Positions 59,901-64,000 of a stretch of DNA of 64,000 nt are shown here, piece after piece (position 1 is the stretch's first letter; every line of letters begins with the position of its first letter). The stretch is from Blastomussa wellsi. Lineage: Eukaryota; Cnidaria; Anthozoa; Scleractinia; Plerogyridae. Made by a program: the position numbers and the translations under genes. Under the pieces are notes generated by a model. It saw only the letters and a list, made by a program, of their open reading frames with translations, had not been told where the DNA came from and made no database searches. The stretch is from NCBI GenBank assembly GCA_947652115.1, contig OX393570.1:21799481-21863480 (forward strand), written 5' to 3'.

Positions 59901-62660
59901 TCTATACGCCCTGTGGCATTTGCAAGCCGTAGCCTTTCCCCCGTAGAGCAGCGCTACAGCCAAACAGAAAGAGAAGCCTTGTCGGGAGTCTGGGCGTGCG
60001 AAAGATTCCATTTTTACATTCACGGCAGTCAGTTCGACTTGGTTGGTGATCACAAACCTTTGGCAGTTCTCCTAAATGGTCGTGGTAACCCATCCCCGAG
60101 AATTGAACGTTGGCGATTACGACTTCAGCATTACAACCCACGAATCGTTTACCAACCCGGCATCCTAAACGCTGTTGACATCCTGTCACGCAAACCACTC
60201 CAGACTGAGACGTCCAGAGACCCGGTAGAGGACTACGTCAACTCTCTTATCGTGGATTCTCTCCCTTCTGCAGTCACCCTCCAACAACTACTAGTGGCAT
60301 CAGAATCTGATCCTACATTGAACACTGTCAAAGATTGCCTTGACACTGGCAACTGGTCAGCTGCACCACAACCCTTCCAAGTTCTAAGAGAAGAACTTTC
60401 TCAGAAACGAGGCCTTGTTTTGAGAGACAACCGCATTGTCATTCCACATGCAATGCGCCCCCGCATTCTTGAACTTGCACACGAAGGGCACCAAGGTATC
60501 ACCAAAGTTAAGCAGCACCTGAGGCAAAGAGTTTGGTGGCCTGGTATGGATTTAGAGGCAGAGAGATATGTACGTGAGTGCCTTAGTTGCCAAATCGTGG
60601 GCCCAAGGCCCCCCCCAGAGCCCCTGAGGATGACTGACCCGCCACGACAAGTTTGGCACACAATTCATGTTGACTACTGTGGCCCGTTCCCAACAGGTGA
60701 ATACCTCTTTGTTGCAGTTGATGAAACTTCAAAGTATCCTGAGGTTCATGTTACACACTCAAGTTCAGCAGCCACAGCTATTACTCATCTCAATCAAATG
60801 TTCGCAACACATGGCATTCCTGAGGTTATTACGTCTGACAACGTCCCCTTCGGATCTGGCGAGTTTACAGCATGGTGCAAACAAATGGGCATCAAACATC
60901 GCAAAATCACGCCTCTTTGGCCAGCTGCCAATGCTCAAGTAGAGCGGTTCAATGAAACCTTGGAGAAAACCATCCGAATTGCTAATGTAGAAAGGAAGAA
61001 CTGGCGTTCGGAACTGTTTGTTTTCTTACTGAACTACCGAAATACCCCACACTCATCCACGGGTGTGTCACCTGCATCCCTGATGATTAATCGTCACATC
61101 CGTACCAAAATCCCATACCTGGATCTTTCTCGCCCTTCAAAGATGCTTCGAACCGCATGTTCCAATGATAATCGTAGAAAGTCGAAGGCAAAGGAGTACA
61201 TGGACAAACGACACAAGGCAACTCCTTCTGCCATTCAACAGGGGGATCAAGTACTGTTGCTTCAAAAACGCGCCAACAAATTATCTACACGATATGACCC
61301 ACGGCCTTTTACTGTTGTCAAGAAAAAGGGGGCTAGCGTCGAACTTTCCAGAGGAGAGGCACGATTGTTCCGGAATTTATCCATGGTCAAGAAAGTAATC
61401 CCTTCAACCCGGAACACTGAACAGTCCTCAAGACCCGCTCGAGAACTACGGATCCCCAGAAATTTGAGTATTACCGTGCCGGAAACTGGATATTCTCAGA
61501 GGCCTTCCCGAGACCGACGTATTCCCAGTTATCTGAACAGTTATGTTTTGGAATAGGACATTTCATAACTTTGCTCATTCAGGCTTTCACAGTTTAACCA
61601 TAGTTTGTTGTTGTTCTTGTTATCTTACATTACCCAAAAAGGAGGATATTGTATATACGCATTGCGCACCTAGCTTGTAGGGCGCAGGCGCAAGGAGGCC
61701 AGGCAAGGGCGGACGCCATGATGTAGTAAAGGTTTTTGTTTTCTCACTCAACGTCTTGTCTTGTCTCCCGACAATACCATAGTGTCATGTCTGTGTGTAT
61801 GATAGTTAGTATATTCATTTGCTATATTGTACTTCTGCTGTAAACATTTAATTTAATTTATTTGATCCAGCACCCTGACATTTTTAACTCTTTAGTTACT
61901 TCAGGGTGCTGGTACCCTTTAATTACTATATTTATATTTAATTTTCTTTGTAATTTATTTGATTTTAACTTCTTGGGTACAATAAACATTGTTGTTGCTG
62001 TTGTTGTTGTTGTTGCAAGCCAAATCAGTGAAGCATTCAACACCTATAAGTTAAGATATCCTAGCATTGGTTAACAAGACCAAAGTCTTGTCAATAAACT
62101 TGTACAGCTGCACTACAATCACAGGGAGAAGTCGTGAGGCATTTGTTTGCTCAAAGTGCAGGGCTGCATATAACAGTCGGGCATCAGATAATGCCCGACC
62201 AAAATATGCCAATGTCTTTTCATGCCTTCCAGTGTCAACGCTAATGTTTTTCATTGACAATACGTTATCGAGGAGTTCTGCAAAATATGTGTAATGTCCA
62301 ACCTAACTACTGTTTGTTCAATAAAAATCATCATGTGGTTATTTAGTCAGACACAGAAAAAATTACTTGAACCCCTGAAGTTATTGTGAAGTTACAGCAA
62401 ATCTCCATACCTCCCGCACAGTTCTAAGAGATTGGAAATGAACATTAAACAAAACAAAACAATACTGGTTACATGACGATTGTGTGTATTTTGAAACATT
62501 ATTTGGGGTTGCATGACCTGCATGGTGTGATATTATTGTTAGGGAATGAAGGTCACACAAAAGTATGGAAACTATTATGTTTCATTACCTCCCCCTTTTT
62601 ATGAGCAATTCTTGCCAGCCACCATCCACAAGGTTCGCCATCATCATCTCTTGAGAACAC
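44957..62660 (-). CDS. FXR1: Fragile X family RNA-binding protein (FMR1/FXR), 5'-partial, 11 exons in window
   Basis: Binds mRNAs and regulates their translation and transport. Exons in transcript order: 62660-62589, 55574-55492, 54808-54743, 54113-54020, 53469-53353, 52981-52814, 52463-52385, 51861-51743, 48657-48331, 47789-47651, 45525-44957; phases agree and give 610 aa to the stop. Start exons for the first Agenet/Tudor domain lie beyond 64000. Seen here: the second Agenet domain (EPCGWWLARIAHKKGE, YYVIQYAGWDATFNEIVPRE), KH0-like helix (FRSLRTKM), KH1 with GLAIGAQGANIQQARRLPG, KH2 with GKVIGKSGRIIQDIVDRSG, and the segment EKESLDQQLRSMGI that matches the export-signal region. The C-terminal third is disordered and Arg/Gln/Gly-rich but has no classical RGG box. 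Invertebrates usually have one gene for FMR1/FXR1/FXR2, so the symbol is approximate. The exon at 53353 uses an unusual GTCTGG donor. Confidence 0.93.
46000..46157. mobile_element. Foldback element in an FXR intron
   Basis: Left AAGGCTAGTTTGTCATAACG and AGCATAAGAAGAAC face right-hand inverted matches (GTTCTTATGCTTATGC, GTTGTTATGCGCTAGTG). No coding capacity. Confidence 0.55.
46178..47068. mobile_element. 0.9-kb inverted-repeat element with protein-fragment cargo
   Basis: Ends TAGCCTGCGTCGCAG and its imperfect inverse (GATGCAAAGCAGGCTA); strong inverted match continues at TTTCTGATTGGCTAG (46274-46288) versus CTAGCCAATCAGAAA (46943-46957), and at CGGCTCCCAAAAGCTTGTTCC versus its counterpart near 46990-47010. 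Between the arms the + strand (about 46474-46602) reads GHNVFVNLTTGHGKSFTFQ, a Walker A/motif I segment like RecQ-type helicases, and the - strand (46899-46699) reads YCNLCCRLIDKSRERVLLE and later LQKLCCRTKKK, a Cys-rich possible zinc cluster. Neither is a complete domain. Confidence 0.55.
48768..50655. repeat. 57-bp tandem satellite, ~33 copies, in an FXR intron
   Basis: Units are nearly identical and contain CATTAGCTTTGCTGATGCC, the palindrome CTCGTGGAAACACGAG and CTCATAACTAGTGAGTT. The palindrome forms a 6-bp stem closed by a GAAA tetraloop on the + strand. Variants alternate mainly at GAGTTCAAAC/GAGTTGAAAC/GAGTTCACAC and GCTGATG/GCTGGTG. 57 is a multiple of three, hence - strand frames of 340 and 264 codons (19-residue repeat with TSYEARVSTRASAKL), which are artefacts inside an intron. 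Two copies are shortened (near 48869 and 49893). Confidence 0.93.
50716..50805. repeat. Short ~21-24-bp tandem repeat in an FXR intron
   Basis: About four copies of CATTACACATCACGTGGCGA with small changes. Confidence 0.8.
51104..51343. mobile_element. 240-bp foldback element in an FXR intron
   Basis: Left AACAATATGGCTTCAAATT and GGGTTTGTATGGGAAAT; right arm is the inverse (ATTTCCCATACAAACCC, AATTTGAAGCCATATTGTT). Arms are about 41 bp and well conserved. Shares TTTGTATGG with the element at 1023-1300. Confidence 0.65.
51449..51678 (+). mobile_element. Second Penelope-like 3' tail, in an FXR intron
   Basis: Starts ATCAACGAACGCTTTTCATTC, the same coding end as at 24853, and follows 24884-25082 closely to CCAAATTATAT. 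The hammerhead-like core (CCGACGA ... CTCGAAACGTC) is unchanged between copies. This is a heavily 5'-truncated insertion. Confidence 0.75.
53760..53875 (+). mobile_element. MITE family 'AGTCCCTTTTTT', copy 2
   Basis: TAGTCTGCAGTCCCTTTTTT at the left and AAAAATGGGACTGCTCGTAG at the right form inverted ends of a ~116-bp element; the interior has CATGCCTTGTCGCGTGGGCG. Confidence 0.7.
55812..55898 (-). mobile_element. MITE family 'AGTCCCTTTTTT', copy 3, inverted and partial
   Basis: CAGTCCCTTTTTTCTTAGTC with CGTCGAGCATGAAGCGAAAA, then GATGCGCCCAAGAGGC; the other end is degraded. Confidence 0.6.
56108..56295. mobile_element. 188-bp PIF/Harbinger-like MITE with TTA duplication
   Basis: Ends GGGCCTGATTACATG and CATGTAATCAGGCCC are exact inverse copies; the arms go on with CCGGGCTGGCC. 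TTA flanks both sides (56105-56107 and 56296-56298), the 3-bp target typical of PIF/Harbinger. No coding capacity. Confidence 0.75.
57110..57262 (+). mobile_element. MITE family 'AGTCCCTTTTTT', copy 4
   Basis: AGAGCAACGCATAATTCAAA, GCTAGTCCCTTCTTTCATGC, CGCTTCACGCTCGACGGAAT and the end AAAGGGACTGCTCATAGTCT match the other copies in order. Confidence 0.7.
57470..57604 (+). repeat. 5' LTR of the Gypsy element
   Basis: Starts TATTGTATATACGCATTTTG and ends CGACAATACCATA; matches 61647-61781. Confidence 0.9.
57619..59880 (+). pseudogene. Gypsy gag-protease-RT frame, ends by frameshift in RNase H
   Basis: I take the ATG at 57619, just after the primer-binding region, as start; an upstream ATG at 57559 is within the LTR. 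The gag part has WTRWKQRLQYYIDARG and a CCHC knuckle (CSQCGILHHFGRVC). The protease active site is IDSGATANTI. RT has SKIDLKECYHQIEL and the catalytic ADD (NIADDILVHGTT). Just after the RNase H entrance (AHFDPPYQLKYAT) the frame shifts and stops at 59880, which fits a single-base loss near 59843. Unusual RT features: LPYGASVGSEICQH in place of the common LPFGLxxAPxxFQ. Confidence 0.9.
59881..61556 (+). pseudogene. Gypsy RNase H-integrase frame (downstream of the frameshift)
   Basis: The open frame contains the rest of RNase H (QRYSQTEREALSGVWACE, GDHKPLAVLL, RLQHYNPRIVYQPGILN), the integrase HHCC finger (HEGHQGITKVKQ, CLSCQIV), and the catalytic core with Asp in HVDYCGPF, Asp in ITSDNVPFGSGEF and Glu in QVERFNETLEKT. 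A basic C-terminal part follows. The ORF is intact to its stop at 61556 but has lost its upstream connection to RT. Confidence 0.9.
61647..61781 (+). repeat. 3' LTR of the Gypsy element
   Basis: Preceded by the purine tract and followed by GTGTC. Differs from the 5' LTR at GCATTGCGCACC versus GCATTTTGCACC. Confidence 0.9.
61867..61912. repeat. Short hairpin with 12-bp arms
   Basis: CCAGCACCCTGA and its exact inverse TCAGGGTGCTGG around a 22-base AT-rich spacer. A GTT microsatellite follows at about 61988-62017. Confidence 0.6.
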
Positions 62661-62778
62661 CTTGGATTAGTGAATACACAGTCACCAAATTATAATTGTA
62701 AACATTTAACTAATAAACTTAAGGGTTCCAAATTCCTAGAAGATGAGGGTATTGAAAGTATTCTTTGGCAAGACACTT

Positions 62779-63530
62779 TACTCTCACAGTGCCTCTCTCC
62801 ACCCAGGTGTACAATGAGTACTAGCTAATTTAATGTTGAGAGGTAGCCCTACAATGGACTAGCATCCCATCCAGGGGGAGTAGAAATACTCTCATGGTGC
62901 CTCTCTCCACCCAGGTGTACAATGAGTACTAGCTAATTTAATGTTGAGAGGTAGCCCTACAATGGACTAGCATCCCATCCAGGGGGAGTAGAAATACTCT
63001 CACGGTGCCTCTCTCCACCCAGGTGTACAAACGAGTACTAGCCAATCCAGTGTTGAGAGGTAGCCCTACAATGGACTAGCATCCCATCCAGGGGGAGTAG
63101 AAATACTCTCACGGTGCCTCTCTCCACCCAGGTGTACAAACGAGTACTAGCCAATTCAATGTTGAGAGGTAGCCCTGCAATGGACTAGCATCCCATCCAG
63201 GGGGAGTAGAAATACTCTCACGGTGCCTCTCTCGACCCAGGTGTACAATGAGTACTAGCCAATTCAATGTTGAGAGGTAGCCCTACAATGGACTAGCATC
63301 CCATCCAGGGGGGAGTAGAAATACTCTCACGGTGCCTCTCTCCACCCAGGTGTACAAACGAGTACTAGCCAATCCAGTGTTGAGAGGTAGCCCTACAATG
63401 GACTAGCATCCCATCCAGGGGGAGTAGAAATACTCTCACGGTGCCTCTCTCCACCCAGGTGTACAAACGAGTACTAGCCAATTCAATGTTGAGAGGTAGC
63501 CCTACAATGGACTAGCATCCCACCCAATGC
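62779..63530. repeat. 109-bp tandem array (7 copies) derived from the dispersed SINE family
   Basis: Units start near 62779, 62886, 62995, 63104, 63213, 63323 and 63432. Each has GTGCCTCTCTCCACCCAGG, a GAGTACTAGC segment, then CTACAATGGACTAGCATCCC and a GGGGGAGTAGAAATA end. The same blocks appear singly in SINE copies elsewhere, so a SINE tail was tandemly amplified here. It lies upstream of the first FXR exon seen, in an intron. Confidence 0.9.
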
Positions 63531-64000
63531 TACAAGCCAGGATGACATACTTTGGAGCTATGCAGGCTTGCCCTTTTTACGGGGCCCAGCCGAAGGCTGG
63601 CACCGGTCATAAAATGCAGACGGTTTCTGTCGCTTTTTCAACGTAACGTTGTAAGGGATATATCGCTGACTTGAGATATATCGCTGGCTTGTTACTTTTG
63701 GGAGTGCTCGCTGGCTCATTGAAATTTTATCCGCCATATTGATTGAGCTTTCTCTATACGCATGATCAACACAAGTTCGAAATCAAATATTTCATGTAAA
63801 CGAACAATTATTTTTAAAAAGGTTTTTTAATGTTAATGTTATAACGAAATAACGAGAGTTTTTTTGATATTGAGATTTTTATATGCGCGATCAGGACAAG
63901 TTCGAAATCAAATATTTAACGTTAATATTATAACGAAATAACGAGAATTTTTATGACATTGAGCTTTCTACACAGGACAAGTTCGAAATCGAATATTTCT
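63531..64000. other. AT-rich sequence at the window end, FXR intron or 5' region
   Basis: A short repeated block (CAAGTTCGAAATCAAATATTT at 63770-63791 and 63896-63917, again with a change at 63976) is present with TAACGAAATAACGAGA at two sites. No exon for the FXR N-terminus was found here. Confidence 0.4.

Larger units (their letters stand above)
57470..61781 (+). mobile_element. Gypsy (Ty3) LTR retrotransposon, recent insertion in an FXR intron
   Basis: 135-bp LTRs at 57470-57604 and 61647-61781 differ at about two positions. The 5-bp GTGTC flanks both sides (57465-57469, 61782-61786), a target duplication of the usual Gypsy size. A primer-binding-like TGGCGACGAGGAT starts three bases into the interior, and a polypurine tract (AAAAAGGAGGA) precedes the 3' LTR. 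The interior has gag, protease, RT, RNase H and integrase in the usual Ty3 order; no envelope frame. It is antisense to the FXR gene. One frameshift interrupts the polyprotein near 59843. Confidence 0.93.

Noticed and set aside
58123..60661. Several - strand frames within the Gypsy element
   Set aside because: They are antisense shadows of the gag-pol frames and match no family.

Overview
The window is animal nuclear DNA: AT-rich, with long repeat-filled introns and four intron-rich protein-coding genes whose spliced products stay close to their vertebrate counterparts. The mix of Ngaro-type tyrosine-recombinase, Penelope-like and Gypsy retroelements, many short foldback elements and recurrent tRNA-derived SINEs suggests a cnidarian, perhaps a stony coral. 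That placement is inference.

Layout. Positions 1-1300 hold a decayed LINE reverse-transcriptase tail and a foldback element. IFT80 runs on the + strand (coding 2148-18767, 25 exons, 771 aa) and appears complete; one of its introns is GC-AG, one carries a 36-bp minisatellite, and one holds a nearly full-length Ngaro-type retrotransposon (9796-14773). Tail-to-tail with it on the - strand is a complete 9-exon gene (20238-25351, 322 aa) for an IQ-motif protein of the C11orf65/CXorf58 type, with a Penelope-like element in its second intron. Its start codon lies 235 bp from that of MCCC1 (+ strand, 25587-42741, 21 exons, 726 aa, complete), so the two probably share a bidirectional promoter, which contains an RFX X-box-like site. 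MCCC1 introns contain a 2.65-kb array of 54-bp repeats and a short repeat family carrying hammerhead ribozyme motifs. After a 2.2-kb convergent spacer comes an FMR1/FXR-family gene (- strand, 44957-62660, 11 exons seen, 610 aa), whose 5' end lies beyond the window. Its introns contain 33 copies of a 57-bp repeat, a recently inserted Gypsy element (57470-61781) with matching LTRs and a 5-bp target duplication, and a 109-bp tandem array.

The genes have unrelated jobs: ciliary transport (IFT80), possibly cilium- or mitochondrion-related (IQ protein), mitochondrial leucine breakdown (MCCC1) and mRNA binding/translation control (FXR). IFT80, MCCC1 and FXR1 all lie on the long arm of human chromosome 3, so the linkage may be an old synteny block.

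The most unusual signal is the hammerhead-bearing repeat family in MCCC1 introns (38862-39204 and 41664-41819). Two copies keep the complete catalytic core, stem II and a GUC cleavage site in the sense orientation of the host transcript. Another oddity is a 0.9-kb inverted-repeat element in an FXR intron that contains a helicase-like Walker A fragment. All exon boundaries were derived by eye from splice signals, reading-frame continuity and homology, without transcript data.
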